Part shown: positions 37,001 through 46,811 of the stretch, piece by piece
Position numbering within the stretch: position 1 is the stretch's first letter
Layout of the letters: every line of letters begins with the position of its first letter
Assembly: GCA_018700525.1 (NCBI GenBank)
Contig: JABITN010000157.1
Coordinates: forward strand, 1 to 64,000
DNA from: Opitutales bacterium
Lineage (GTDB): Bacteria > Verrucomicrobiota > Verrucomicrobiia > Opitutales > Opitutaceae
DNA: 64,000 nt
Direction: 5' to 3'
Translations under genes and position numbers: made by a program
Notes under the pieces: generated by a model
What the model saw: only the letters and a program-made list of their open reading frames with translations
What the model was told of the DNA's origin: nothing
Databases searched by the model: none

Positions 37001-37555
37001 TTATTCCTCCAATTCTCCAACTTCAACGGGTTCGAGATCGTTAAGAAACGCGCGGGTCTTCTCATCGTCGAATTGCGGATCTTCGTTCTCGATATACAAG
37101 AAGAACTTATCATTCGAGCTTTGCGCCACGTCCTTGTATTTAAGAACTGGATGGTGGTGTCTCGGCAGTTTATTGAGAATGAACATTCCTCCGATCGACG
37201 CGAATGCCGAGAAAAGGATGGTCAATTCGTAGGAAACCGGAAATGCGAATTGCGGACTGAAGTACGGCTTGCCGCCAACAATCAATTTGTAGCCTTCCAT
37301 AAAAGGAAGGCTCAATTCCGATCCGCCGGTGAACCAAATCATGAGCATGCCAGTCGTGAGACCGATCGTGCCGCCAACGATTGTGAATCGCCCTACTACC
37401 GAGCGCTTCAATCCCATTGCAGGGTCCATTCCGTGGATTGGGAACGGCGTAATGACGTCCCATTTCTTGAAGCCAGCATCTCTCACCTTCTCTGCCGCAT
37501 GCATGATGTCGGCAGGGGTATCGAATTTAGCGATAAGTCCGTGTTGTTTATCCAT
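37001..37555 (-). CDS. actD: alternative complex III subunit ActD
   Basis: Membrane subunit of ACIII belonging to the DUF3341 family. The 184-residue protein starts with a ferredoxin-like soluble part (GLIAKFDTPADIMHAAEKVRD, WDVITPFPIHGMDPAMGLK), followed by two membrane helices (about 60-80 and 108-128) separated by SELSLPFMEGYKLIVGGKPY, which is typical. It is located between actC and actE, the standard order. Confidence 0.93.
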   Translation of the reverse strand: MDKQHGLIAKFDTPADIMHAAEKVRDAGFKKWDVITPFPIHGMDPAMGLKRSVVGRFTIVGGTIGLTTGMLMIWFTGGSELSLPFMEGYKLIVGGKPYFSPQFAFPVSYELTILFSAFASIGGMFILNKLPRHHHPVLKYKDVAQSSNDKFFLYIENEDPQFDDEKTRAFLNDLEPVEVGELEE

Positions 37556-37578
37556 TGTCGGAGAGCGTCGCTTTAAAA

Positions 37579-38997
37579 TTAGTGCTTGTGAGCATGTGCA
37601 TCCGCCTGCGGTGTTACGGCTTTAATTTCCGCCATCGCCATAAGTGGCAGGAAGCGAAGAAACAATAGGAAGAGGACCGAGAATACTCCGAAGGTCCCCA
37701 CATATGTGAAGATATCCACGATCGTCGGTGAAAAGTACCCCCAACTCGATGGAAGGAAGTCGCGCGTCAAAGTCGTTACAGCGATAACGAAACGTTCGAA
37801 CCACATACCGATATTAACGAAGATAGTGATAATCCAAACCAAGGCCGTGTTCTCGCGAATCTTCTTAAACCAGAAGAACTGCGGCGAAATAACGTTACAG
37901 GAAATCATGATCCAGTAAGCCCAAGCGTAGTTGCCGAAAGCGCGATTGACGAAGGCGAAGATTTCAAAGTCGTTCGCTCCATAAGCGGCAATGAAGAACT
38001 CCATTCCGTATGCGTAGCCAACCATAGTACCGGTGGCCAAGATGATCTTGGTCATGCAATCGATGTGATACTGCGTAATGAGATCGTCGAGACGGTAAAT
38101 CGCTCGAAGCGGTAACATCAGCGTCAACACCATACCGAAGCCAGAGAAAATCGCTCCCGCAACGAAGTACGGAGGGAAAATGGTCGTGTGCCAGCCTGGA
38201 AGCAAAGAGATAGCGAAGTCGAAGGATACGATCGTGTGAACTGAAAGTACCAGCGGCGTCGAAAGACCGGCCAGCAACAAGTAACACATTTCGTAGTTAC
38301 TCCACTGACGATTCGAACCGCGCCAACCCATTGCGAAAATGCCGTAGAGGAACTGGCGAATCTTCGATGTAGCTCGGTCGCGAACGCTCGCCAAATCGGG
38401 AATCAAACCGACATACCAGAATAATACCGAAACCGTTCCGTAAGTCGAAACCGCGAAAACGTCCCAAAGTAGAGCCGACTTGAAATTCGGCCAAATCGCA
38501 TTGGCATTAGGAATTGGAAACAAGAACCAGGCCATCCAAACGCGACCTACGTGGAATACCGGAAAGATACCGGCGCAAACAACCGCGAAAATAGTCATCG
38601 CTTCAGCCGCTCGATTGATCGACGTCCGCCACTTCTGCCGTAGCAAACATAGAATAGCCGAAATCAACGTACCCGCGTGCCCAATACCGATCCAGAATAC
38701 GAAGTTGACGATAGCCCAACCCCAATTAGCAGGATTAGCCAATCCCCAAACGCCGGTACCCGTTGAGACTAAATAAACCAGACCCATGACGGTGAACGAA
38801 GCCGTGCCGCAAGCGAGAACGAAACAAACCCACCACCAGGTCGGCGTTTTCTCCTCTACGATGCCACAGATCTTGTCCGTGATCCAACTAAAGCTGCGAT
38901 CGTTGTCGACGAGCGCGGGCCGTGGGATATCGACGGGATTCACCTCGTCGAGAATCGCCGGCTCAACCTCCTCTATTGATGCGTGTGCACTAGCCAT
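37579..38997 (-). CDS. actC: alternative complex III subunit ActC
   Basis: NrfD/PsrC-like integral membrane subunit that carries a quinol-binding site in ACIII. The 472-residue chain has about ten transmembrane helices with conserved blocks [55 protein letters not shown] and [20 protein letters not shown], all characteristic of ActC. The C-terminus is His-rich (DAHAHKH). Start and actB stop overlap by one base. Confidence 0.95.
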   Translation of the reverse strand: MASAHASIEEVEPAILDEVNPVDIPRPALVDNDRSFSWITDKICGIVEEKTPTWWWVCFVLACGTASFTVMGLVYLVSTGTGVWGLANPANWGWAIVNFVFWIGIGHAGTLISAILCLLRQKWRTSINRAAEAMTIFAVVCAGIFPVFHVGRVWMAWFLFPIPNANAIWPNFKSALLWDVFAVSTYGTVSVLFWYVGLIPDLASVRDRATSKIRQFLYGIFAMGWRGSNRQWSNYEMCYLLLAGLSTPLVLSVHTIVSFDFAISLLPGWHTTIFPPYFVAGAIFSGFGMVLTLMLPLRAIYRLDDLITQYHIDCMTKIILATGTMVGYAYGMEFFIAAYGANDFEIFAFVNRAFGNYAWAYWIMISCNVISPQFFWFKKIRENTALVWIITIFVNIGMWFERFVIAVTTLTRDFLPSSWGYFSPTIVDIFTYVGTFGVFSVLFLLFLRFLPLMAMAEIKAVTPQADAHAHKH

Positions 38998-41900
38998 TAG
39001 TGTGTTCCTCCTTGCTCAGTGTGGGAATCGGGATGTGCTGCTTCATCACCGTAGTCATCGTGTGAATCGTGAGTGCCGTGCCCGCCAACGTGATGCGGGG
39101 AATCCCCCTCGTACTCCGTTGTAGAGTGCGGCTGCTCGAAATAGTCCGGCATTTCCGGATTCTGATTGCGAAGCTTGGCAAGGTAAGTAGTTCGCGGACG
39201 AGCGTTGGTGTATCCAAGAACCGCATAATTACGCTCGTTGGCTTGTAGTTCGGAAACGCGACTATGTTCATCGCTAACATCACCGAACTCGATTGCATCC
39301 ATAGAACAAACTTGCTGGCAAGCGACCTTGATCGTTCCATCGGGAATCCGGATATTGTTACTGTCCTGAGCCTTCACCTTCTGGGCAATCTTGCCCTGTT
39401 GGATACGTTGCACGCAGTAGGTGCACTTTTCCATAACGCCACGCATACGAATCGAAACATCCGGATTCTGGGCCATTTGAACGAGCTCCGGCATTCCCTT
39501 GGGAGCCAAAGGACCTTCGTAAAGGCGATCCAGCGGACGTTGCTGGTAATCCATAAAATTAAAACGACGTACCTTGTACGGGCAATTATTCGCGCAATAA
39601 CGAGTACCGATACAACGATTATAAGCCATCGTATTGAGGCCGTCTTCGTCGTGCACTGTAGCGTTAACCGGGCAAACCGTTTCGCAAGGAGCCGTTTCGC
39701 AATGCATACATGCGATTGGCTGAAGCGAAACTTGCGGGTCCTCTGGGATCGTGGACAGGTCGTTCACGTCTCCCGAAGAGAAGTAACGATCCATTCGGAT
39801 CCAATGCATCTCGCGGCCGCGGCGAACTTGGTCACGACCGACTATTGGAATATTGTTCTCGCTTTGGCAAGCAACGACACAGGCGTTACACCCAGAACAA
39901 ACGTTCAAGTCGATCGCCATACCCCACTGATGAATACCAGTGTAATCCGGATGCTTGTAAATAGATCCGCCACGTGGCGTTTCCTTGGAGCGTTGCTGGA
40001 CGGACATACCCTTTTCGTCGCCCAAAATTGGCGGCGAATGGCTTTCCATTCCCATCTTCTCCACCCATTGCGGATCCGATGCGTAATCGTCGAGATTAGA
40101 TTCGCGAATGATCGCCCGACCTTCCATCGACCAATGCTCTTGCGTATTTGCCAACTGGATAACTTCGCCAGTCAACTCGAGCTTCGCGCCCGAAACGAAC
40201 GTAGCCGATTTGGAAGTACGAATCGCATACGAGCTAAAACCAGAGTTGGTTCCGACGCGACCCGTACGAGTCCGTCCATAACCGAGCGGCAAGATGATCG
40301 AGTAATTGTCGAGACCCGGAAGGATCTGAACCCCACCCGTGATCTCACGGCCATCGATGGTCACAGTCGCTACTGGAGAATACGAACGACCATCTTTGAC
40401 GACATTCGGATTCTTGCGAGTGATCTGCAACATCGAGTCCGCGGACACGATATCGAGCTCGTTCGCCACACGTGGACTAACGAAAATCGCATTGTCCCAA
40501 GTCAACTTCGACATTGGGTCCGGACACTCCTGCAACCAGCCGTTGTTGATGTAACGACCATCGTCGACACTCGCGTCATTAGCGAATACAACTTCGAGAT
40601 CATTCAATCCAGTCGGAGCAGCGATCGCAGCAAAACCCGACATGGATTCCGCCAAACGCATACCCGAAATCAGGGAGCGCTTTGCCTTGTAGGCAGAATC
40701 GCCTAAAAACCCGTCGTGGAGAAATTTGTCGAAACCAATCCTTCCTTTCGCCCCAGCCTTTTGAAGCGTTTCGTAAACCAGGCTGTGCCCGTCCGTATTC
40801 GCTTCGCCAACGAGGCTTCCCAAAAGTTCGATTTCCGAAATGCCTTCGAAAAGCGGCATGATCATCGGTTGCTGAGCAACGACGTCTCCAGCGTAAGTCC
40901 GACCGTCACCCCAGGATTCTAGGTAGTGCGCCTGGACGAAGTGGTAATTCGATTTCTCGGACGTTTCATCGTCGTAGTAACCGAGGCGAACAACCATCTC
41001 GACCTGCGACAACTTCGAACTGAAATCAAGTTCGACCGGAGCATTGTAAACCGGATTACCACCTGAGATGATAAGCGTGTCGATCGAACCGGAATCGATT
41101 GCAGCGGCGAGGTCTTCGATGGAAGCGGATTCGTCCGCTTCGATTTCAACCAAACTAACCGTCTTACCCAAGTTGCCGAGCTTCTCATTGATAAGGAGTG
41201 CGATGCCGTGGGCTTCTTTGCTCAGCTGAGGACCCGCGTATACGAGGCTCTCACCCTTGAAATGAGCCAAGTCCGCTATGGACTTGCTAATCCACTCTTT
41301 CGTACCGGCATCCAAACCGGAAGCGAGCTTCTGAAAGATTGGCTTCAACGCATCGCCTTCGACGCCCAAATCGATTTCCAAAGCTGCTGCGGCAAGCAAT
41401 CCAGTCATTTGACTCGTCGCCAAACGCTTGCGGTGATCCGCCATCGCGCCGGTTGTGGAAAATCCGCTTTCTACGACGTAGAGGCGATTCATCTTGTCCT
41501 TGGAAGACCGAACGCGACGTCCGTCAGCGAATTGCTTGCTGAATCCGATCGCTCCCGGATTGTCACCCAGAAAATCGCCCGCAATACTCAAGATGCGTTC
41601 GGCATTCGACAAATCGTACTTAGGCTCAAGATTGGCCCCCGATACAATACTGGCAGCCGCTTTTCCGTTATCCGTCGAAATAGGCTCGTATTCCGCCCAA
41701 GTCGCTTCCGGGTTTGCTTTGAGAAACGCTTTCTTAAGGCGAAGGCGCGTTGGCGAAGATGACTTTTCGGTCAGCAACGCGACGCCTTTGCCTTTGGAGC
41801 TATCGATCGAACTCTTCAATCCGGCGACGACGTCCAATACCGCTTCTTTCGAAAGATTAGCGCCTTCTTTCGTAAAACGTGTCGAGCGATCGGGGTCGTA

Positions 41901-42341
41901 AAGCTCAAGCACGGACGCTTGTGCCTTGCCGCTCGTTCCCCCGTTGTACGCTTTATAGTCGGAATTGCCTTCTATCTTAGTCGGACGGCCAGCATGCGTT
42001 TCTACGAGAAGCGGAAGACTTTCGCCACGCAGCGAAAATGAAGTCGCGTAGTAAAGAGGTTGTCCGGGAACTTGATATTCCGGAGCCTTCGAGTGAGGCA
42101 GAATATTCGATTCCGGACGACGGCAGCCGGTGAAGCCTACTCCGCCAATAGCGAAAGATGCGGCCATGATCTTGAAGAAATGGCGACGATCGACTTCATT
42201 CATCTCCGAAGCCTCGACTCCGAATTCGCGATGTGCTTGCTCCAGAAAGTCGGGGGATTGAGACAACTCGTCAAGACTACGCCAGTAGCGCGGTCCAGTT
42301 TGCTCTGCCTTCGTGGCGGGTGTGGAATTAATCGGTTTCAT
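38997..42341 (-). CDS. actB: alternative complex III subunit ActB, iron-sulfur protein
   Basis: Large periplasmic subunit of ACIII, a fusion of a molybdopterin-oxidoreductase-like part (about 80-780) that in known ACIII lacks the cofactor, and a ferredoxin part with several Fe-S clusters (about 800-1020). The N-terminal twin-arginine signal is [20 protein letters not shown] (RR at 52-53) and is followed by a lipobox-like GFTGC with Cys73. The Fe-S ligands are in [47 protein letters not shown] and CQQVC. The 1114-residue length is typical, and the C-terminal tail is His/Asp-rich. It overlaps actA by 4 bp and actC by 1. Confidence 0.96.
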   Translation of the reverse strand: MKPINSTPATKAEQTGPRYWRSLDELSQSPDFLEQAHREFGVEASEMNEVDRRHFFKIMAASFAIGGVGFTGCRRPESNILPHSKAPEYQVPGQPLYYATSFSLRGESLPLLVETHAGRPTKIEGNSDYKAYNGGTSGKAQASVLELYDPDRSTRFTKEGANLSKEAVLDVVAGLKSSIDSSKGKGVALLTEKSSSPTRLRLKKAFLKANPEATWAEYEPISTDNGKAAASIVSGANLEPKYDLSNAERILSIAGDFLGDNPGAIGFSKQFADGRRVRSSKDKMNRLYVVESGFSTTGAMADHRKRLATSQMTGLLAAAALEIDLGVEGDALKPIFQKLASGLDAGTKEWISKSIADLAHFKGESLVYAGPQLSKEAHGIALLINEKLGNLGKTVSLVEIEADESASIEDLAAAIDSGSIDTLIISGGNPVYNAPVELDFSSKLSQVEMVVRLGYYDDETSEKSNYHFVQAHYLESWGDGRTYAGDVVAQQPMIMPLFEGISEIELLGSLVGEANTDGHSLVYETLQKAGAKGRIGFDKFLHDGFLGDSAYKAKRSLISGMRLAESMSGFAAIAAPTGLNDLEVVFANDASVDDGRYINNGWLQECPDPMSKLTWDNAIFVSPRVANELDIVSADSMLQITRKNPNVVKDGRSYSPVATVTIDGREITGGVQILPGLDNYSIILPLGYGRTRTGRVGTNSGFSSYAIRTSKSATFVSGAKLELTGEVIQLANTQEHWSMEGRAIIRESNLDDYASDPQWVEKMGMESHSPPILGDEKGMSVQQRSKETPRGGSIYKHPDYTGIHQWGMAIDLNVCSGCNACVVACQSENNIPIVGRDQVRRGREMHWIRMDRYFSSGDVNDLSTIPEDPQVSLQPIACMHCETAPCETVCPVNATVHDEDGLNTMAYNRCIGTRYCANNCPYKVRRFNFMDYQQRPLDRLYEGPLAPKGMPELVQMAQNPDVSIRMRGVMEKCTYCVQRIQQGKIAQKVKAQDSNNIRIPDGTIKVACQQVCSMDAIEFGDVSDEHSRVSELQANERNYAVLGYTNARPRTTYLAKLRNQNPEMPDYFEQPHSTTEYEGDSPHHVGGHGTHDSHDDYGDEAAHPDSHTEQGGTH

Positions 42342-42994
42342 CGGTGGCAGCCTGTGCAGCTTTGCGGCGGGTTAACATTCCACTCTTCAACGAACTTCTT
42401 GCCGTCTTCGATCTGGCCTTTTTCGCCTCCCGGGTGAACCCAATCGAGATTGGTTACCTCGGCGATAGGGCGAAGATACTCTTCGGGATTGCGGTGACAC
42501 TCCAAGCACCAACCCATACTCATGGGTTGATCGTGCTTAACAATTTCCATCTTATTGACTTCCCCGTGACATTCTACGCAAGAGACGCCGCGGTTTACGT
42601 GAACGGAGTGATTAAAATAAACGTAGTCGGGAGTCTGGTGAACTCGCACCCATGGCAATGGTTCGCCTGAGGCGAAGCTCGCTCTGACGGGCTCGAGCAG
42701 CTCGCTGTCAGTCTTAATCATGCTATGGCAAGCCATACAGGTGCTCGAAGCAGGAATGTTAGCGTGGCCGGATTCCTCCACCTTGCTATGACAGTACCGA
42801 CAATCCAATCCGAGCTCTCCCACATGGAAACTGTGGTCGTAGGGAACAGGCTGTACCGGTTCGTAACCCACGCGAGTATAGCTAGGAGTGGCGTAATAGG
42901 TGATTCCGGAAACGACAGCTGCAGCAAGGATGAAGACAAAAACTATTATCTTCAACGGCAGCGCGTTGGACCACTTTGGGAACACATTTGACAT
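42338..42994 (-). CDS. actA: alternative complex III subunit ActA, pentaheme cytochrome c
   Basis: Multiheme electron-transfer subunit of ACIII. The 218-residue protein has an N-terminal membrane helix (about 12-32) and exactly five CxxCH motifs: CRYCH, CMACH, CVECH, CLECH and CTGCH. Between them are family blocks such as PYDHSFHVGELGLDCRYCH and FNHSVHVNRGVSCVECHG. It is the first act gene, and its stop overlaps the actB start. Confidence 0.96.
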   Translation of the reverse strand: MSNVFPKWSNALPLKIIVFVFILAAAVVSGITYYATPSYTRVGYEPVQPVPYDHSFHVGELGLDCRYCHSKVEESGHANIPASSTCMACHSMIKTDSELLEPVRASFASGEPLPWVRVHQTPDYVYFNHSVHVNRGVSCVECHGEVNKMEIVKHDQPMSMGWCLECHRNPEEYLRPIAEVTNLDWVHPGGEKGQIEDGKKFVEEWNVNPPQSCTGCHR

Positions 42995-43039
42995 GACGCG
43001 AAATTCGTTGTCGCTCGCTTATTAGAATTTAGAAGCGAA

Positions 43040-43228
43040 TTAGGCTTTAGGAGAGTTCTCTCGCGAGATTGCTTTAGGGTCTTGCCGCAATTTAAAAGCT
43101 GCAGACACCCAGTTTGGATCCGAACTGCTGACACTACGTCGAGCAAGCAATTTGGGCAGAACTAAAACAGCTGTAAACGCTGCGGCTGCTTTCAAGATGA
43201 AAGATTTGCGGAAATTTTCGGAACTCAC
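43040..43228 (-). CDS. candidate small one-helix protein at the head of the act operon
   Basis: A possible 62-residue protein starting with GTG at 43228. It has an Arg/Lys-flanked hydrophobic segment (FRKSFILKAAAAFTAVLVLPKLLARR) and then a short polar tail. No strong ribosome-binding site is visible. It lies between a plausible promoter and actA (45-bp gap), in the same direction. It may be a real membrane peptide, or simply leader sequence; I do not recognise a family. Confidence 0.4.
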   Translation of the reverse strand: MSSENFRKSFILKAAAAFTAVLVLPKLLARRSVSSSDPNWVSAAFKLRQDPKAISRENSPKA

Positions 43229-43278
43229 GGGTCGATCTATGGACTTTTACGAATTTCGGGAGTGAAGGAAAGCCCGCT

Positions 43279-43306
43279 TAAATAGCAAATAAAAATTCGC
43301 AATCAA
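43279..43306 (-). promoter_or_regulatory. candidate sigma-70 promoter for the act operon
   Basis: On the leftward strand TTGATT (43301-43306) and TATTTA (43279-43284) are separated by 16 bp, in an AT-rich stretch about 50 bp before the small candidate gene and about 285 bp before actA. It is the best promoter-like element in the gap between the lolD and act genes. Confidence 0.45.
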
Positions 43307-43409
43307 TACGAACTCCTTGAACAGTTATTAGCTGGGCCCGTCAGATTCAATCGGAATTCTAATAGGCACTACCCGAAATTCTCCCAAACAACGGGCTATC
43401 GCACTTAAT

Positions 43410-44111
43410 TCAAGAGTCGATGAAAAGACCGTCCCGCATCCTCAAGATCCGATCACACTTATTCGCCAATTCTGGATTGTGAGTAACTATCAAGACGGCC
43501 TGCCCCTTTTCTTTGGCCAAGCGCGTCAACGATTCGAATACCATCAAGGAATTCTTAACATCAAGATTCCCTGTCGGCTCGTCCGCCAAAAGCACTCCAG
43601 GCATATTAGCTAAAGAGCGAGCGATGGCAACGCGCTGTTGCTCGCCGCCGGACAACTGAGATGGCAGCCGATGCGTTTTGTCGCCCAAACCAACCTCTTC
43701 TAATAGTCCCACAGCCCGAAATTCCATTTCCTTCGGACTCAATCGTCCAAGTTTCCGCATTGGCAGCATCACGTTTTCAGTCGCGGAAAACTCGGGCAGT
43801 AAAAAGTGAAACTGAAAGACGAAGCCGATATTCTCGCCGCGAATCCGTGTATGCTCGCCATCCTTGTCTAGCGGCACCAACTCGTTCATCACATGAATAG
43901 ATCCCGAGTCTTGCCGATCCAAAAGCCCCAGCAGATAGAGCAAAGTACTCTTGCCGCAACCCGAAGGGCCGACGATTGCCGAAATCTCGCCTCGGTAGAG
44001 CTTCAAGTTCACGCCTCGAAGCACATGCACTTGCATTTCACCTTCCCCAAGATGCTTATGAAGGTCTCTACACTCAAGAGCGATTTCCCTATCCACAGCC
44101 TTATCACTCAT
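43410..44111 (-). CDS. lolD: ABC transporter ATP-binding protein, LolD-like
   Basis: ATPase of a LolCDE/MacB-type system that moves lipoproteins out of the inner membrane. The 233-residue protein has Walker A GPSGCGKSTLLYLLGLLD, a Q-loop in FVFQFHFLLPEFSATENVMLP (the LolD-type form), signature LSGGEQQRVAIARSLAN and Walker B VLLADEPTGNLD. It overlaps the permease gene upstream by 4 bp, so the pair is one operon. MacB-like export of another substrate is possible. Confidence 0.88.
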   Translation of the reverse strand: MSDKAVDREIALECRDLHKHLGEGEMQVHVLRGVNLKLYRGEISAIVGPSGCGKSTLLYLLGLLDRQDSGSIHVMNELVPLDKDGEHTRIRGENIGFVFQFHFLLPEFSATENVMLPMRKLGRLSPKEMEFRAVGLLEEVGLGDKTHRLPSQLSGGEQQRVAIARSLANMPGVLLADEPTGNLDVKNSLMVFESLTRLAKEKGQAVLIVTHNPELANKCDRILRMRDGLFIDS

Positions 44112-45361
44112 GCCGCAGTCCCCCTAATCACATCACCCGGCACCAATCGAGCCGCTCGACGAGCCGGTATCAGACTTGCAATCATAACGATGAACGTTGC
44201 CGCAACGACCGCCTGGATATAGTGCCAGTACGACCAATTAACTTCAAAGAATTCGGACGTAAACAATCCAGCCGAAGGCATCGGTAACTTCGAAATCCCA
44301 TAGGTCATCAATACCCCCAAGCAACATCCGATTATCGTACCCACCACCAAGACGATCGCGCCCTGCCAAAGAAAAATGCTCGAAATATCTCCACGCGTAT
44401 ACCCCATAGAGCGCAAAATCGCAATTTCACGGGTCTTCTCCATCACAATCATCACCAGCATGCTAAACATCCCCAAGCCGGACACTATGATAATTGTGGA
44501 TACGGTAATTGCAGACGAGATTCGGAGGATTTTAAACAACTCTAGCAACGACTTCTCACGCTCCTGCCACGGCGTCGAAAAGTGATTCGTCATATTCTCG
44601 ATCAAGTCGGAATCTATCAGCGTACGCGTTCGATCGAAAACGCTCACTTGAATAAAGCTAACCCCGTGAGGTTTCTTCAGCAGCGACCGCGCCGTATTAA
44701 TGTGCATAAACACGCGCTTCTTATCGATCTCCGAAACACCTGTTTCGTACAATGCCGAAATCTTGAGACGCCGTTGCTGATCGACCGCTCGTACGATCAA
44801 CGAGTCGCCAACCGCCACATCCAAACGCGCGGCCATTTTTACCCCCAAAATAATACCCATCTGAGCTTGTCTAAAGTCTGTTATGGAACCCCAAACAATT
44901 TGATCCTCCAAGGCCGATACTGCCATATGCTCGTCCACCACGATGCCAAACACCTGCCCAGAGTCTTCTCTCAATGCGCTCTGAAGCTGAACGCTGCCTT
45001 TAAGTACTGAAGAAGTAGCCTCTACATTCGAAAGCTCCATAATCGCCTCGATAACCGATTCCGGATGCTCCACTCCCTCCACAAAACGGCGGTTGTTTTT
45101 ATCGGACACGAAGAAATTCGTGCTATTTCCTTTCGAAGATCCCGCTTCGACGAATACCGAAGTCGCCTGAATACGATCCTCTATTCTGATAGCTCCATCG
45201 GTCCCGAGAATCGTCTCGACGAACAAGTCTTGATAGCCGCTGAGCTGCGCTTGCGTTGAAATGAAAAAGCCAACGCCAAACACTATCCCCGCTAGGCTCA
45301 TCAACATGGAGCGCTTCTTAGCGAGCAAAAACCGAATAGCTATGCGGAAATTTGAAGACAT
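44108..45361 (-). CDS. lolC: LolC/LolE-like ABC transporter permease
   Basis: Membrane subunit of a lipoprotein-release type ABC transporter. From the ATG at 45361 (MSSNFRIAIRFLLAKKRS) it has 417 residues. The first helix (about 20-40) is followed by a large periplasmic domain (about 45-280) and three helices in the FtsX domain at the C-terminus (ISSAITVSTIIIVSGLGMFSM; a coupling segment ILRSMGYTRGDISSIF; SLIPARRAARLVPGDVIRG). These are typical of LolC/E. The frame is open 25 codons upstream, but that part is not family-like. Only one permease gene is present, so it may form a homodimer as LolF does. Confidence 0.86.
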   Translation of the reverse strand: MSSNFRIAIRFLLAKKRSMLMSLAGIVFGVGFFISTQAQLSGYQDLFVETILGTDGAIRIEDRIQATSVFVEAGSSKGNSTNFFVSDKNNRRFVEGVEHPESVIEAIMELSNVEATSSVLKGSVQLQSALREDSGQVFGIVVDEHMAVSALEDQIVWGSITDFRQAQMGIILGVKMAARLDVAVGDSLIVRAVDQQRRLKISALYETGVSEIDKKRVFMHINTARSLLKKPHGVSFIQVSVFDRTRTLIDSDLIENMTNHFSTPWQEREKSLLELFKILRISSAITVSTIIIVSGLGMFSMLVMIVMEKTREIAILRSMGYTRGDISSIFLWQGAIVLVVGTIIGCCLGVLMTYGISKLPMPSAGLFTSEFFEVNWSYWHYIQAVVAATFIVMIASLIPARRAARLVPGDVIRGTAA

Positions 45362-45503
45362 AAAAATATAGCGTTCTCTAAAAAGAAAGTCGCGAGTAAG
45401 GCGACAAGCCGACGACTCATCAACTCCAACTTTCAATAAGAGCGATTTTTGAGCAAAATGCGTTTGTCAGAGACTGGGCAATGTCCTCATTTTCTTCAAA
45501 ACC

Positions 45504-46760
45504 TCACCCGCCCGACAAAGAACCGCTCAATTTGAAAACGGCAGAGATGATGCCGAATGCGATCATTCCCACCATAGCAAAGACTCCGAGCAATACCCCC
45601 GTTGAAACGATTCCCAAAGACACTCTCACGAATTTGTCGATCATCTCGCTATACTGCCGCGACATCTGACGTAGTCCCGGCACGACATCGCCAGTGTTCT
45701 CCCCTACTGTAAAAACATCCAAAGCCATGTCCTCGAAAAAACCTGTCGATTTAAAAGCCGCCGAGAGCGTCACTCCTTCAGTCACTTTCACACGCGCTTC
45801 CGAAAACGATTTTCGCATAGATAAGTTGAACAGCGAACGCTCCGCCATGACCAAAGCCTGAACCATGATGATCCCATTTTCGAGCAATAGCGTCAGCGTC
45901 TGAGTAAATTGCAGGACCTGAGAGTCGCGAATAAACCGCCCCACTCCCGGCAATCGCAAAATTAGCGCGTCGAATTTGGCCCGCCCCTTCTCCGAATTTC
46001 GCCAGGAAGCCAAACTACCAACCACCAAAGCTATCCCTATAGCTCCGATCCAACCGTACTTAAGCATGCCATCCGAAAGAGCGATTAAAAGCTTGGTTGA
46101 CGTGGGAAGATCACCACCGAGCGATGCCAATAACCCTTCGATTTGAGGCAGCAAACTAAACAAGAACAGAAAGACCAATCCAAGAGCTACGACGATCAAG
46201 AAACACGGGTAAGATAGAGCAGCGATCAACTTTGAGCGAATCGCCTTACGCTCCTCCATACTCTCGACGAGCCGTGTCAAAACATTGCTCAGGTTACCGG
46301 TCGCTTCTCCGGCCTCGACCAGATTCACCACGCTTTCGCTGAATACCTTCGGTTGTTTTCGAAAAGTCTCGGACAATGTACGCCCCTGACGCAAATCCTC
46401 CCAAAGCCGCGATGCTAACAACTTTTGCTTCGGCTCGCTTAGCCGAGTCGCCATCATTCGAAGCGCATCCGCCGATTGAATACCACATTTCAACAGCTCG
46501 CGAATCCCCGTTAAAAACGGTAAAGCCAAGCTACTCGTGAGAGCTTTGTCCTGCACCGCGTCGCTCTTGCCTCCGAATAACGAAGTCAAAGAGGACGCCC
46601 TTGAACGTTTCGCAGCCTCGGTTCCTACTTCGCTGACCGAAAGCGGTCGCAACTGCTTTGCGTTCAACTTCTGCAAGGCTATCTTTCGGTTCGCCGCATC
46701 GATCGACCCACGAACCGATTCTCCCTTCAGATCTTTGGCGCTGTACGAAAAACTGGGCAT
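45504..46760 (-). CDS. gspF: type II secretion system inner membrane protein GspF
   Basis: Polytopic platform protein of the T2SS that couples the GspE ATPase to pseudopilus growth. The 418-residue chain starts MPSFSYSAKDLKGESVRGSID (typical GspF/PilC). It has two related cytoplasmic domains and three membrane helices (about 190-215, 235-255, 385-410), with GIMMVQAL-type helices in between. It is the last gene of the rightmost-to-left gsp operon, 51 bp after gspE. Confidence 0.94.
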   Translation of the reverse strand: MPSFSYSAKDLKGESVRGSIDAANRKIALQKLNAKQLRPLSVSEVGTEAAKRSRASSLTSLFGGKSDAVQDKALTSSLALPFLTGIRELLKCGIQSADALRMMATRLSEPKQKLLASRLWEDLRQGRTLSETFRKQPKVFSESVVNLVEAGEATGNLSNVLTRLVESMEERKAIRSKLIAALSYPCFLIVVALGLVFLFLFSLLPQIEGLLASLGGDLPTSTKLLIALSDGMLKYGWIGAIGIALVVGSLASWRNSEKGRAKFDALILRLPGVGRFIRDSQVLQFTQTLTLLLENGIIMVQALVMAERSLFNLSMRKSFSEARVKVTEGVTLSAAFKSTGFFEDMALDVFTVGENTGDVVPGLRQMSRQYSEMIDKFVRVSLGIVSTGVLLGVFAMVGMIAFGIISAVFKLSGSLSGG

Positions 46761-46811
46761 CGATTAAATTGTAAGTTAAGAGGTTCTCCTAGATCCTAAT
46801 TGAATTTTCGC

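Noticed and set aside
39264-40706. Very long (480-codon) frame antisense to actB
   Set aside because: Opposite strand of a clear gene; the protein is Arg/His/Thr-biased, typical of antisense codon shadow.
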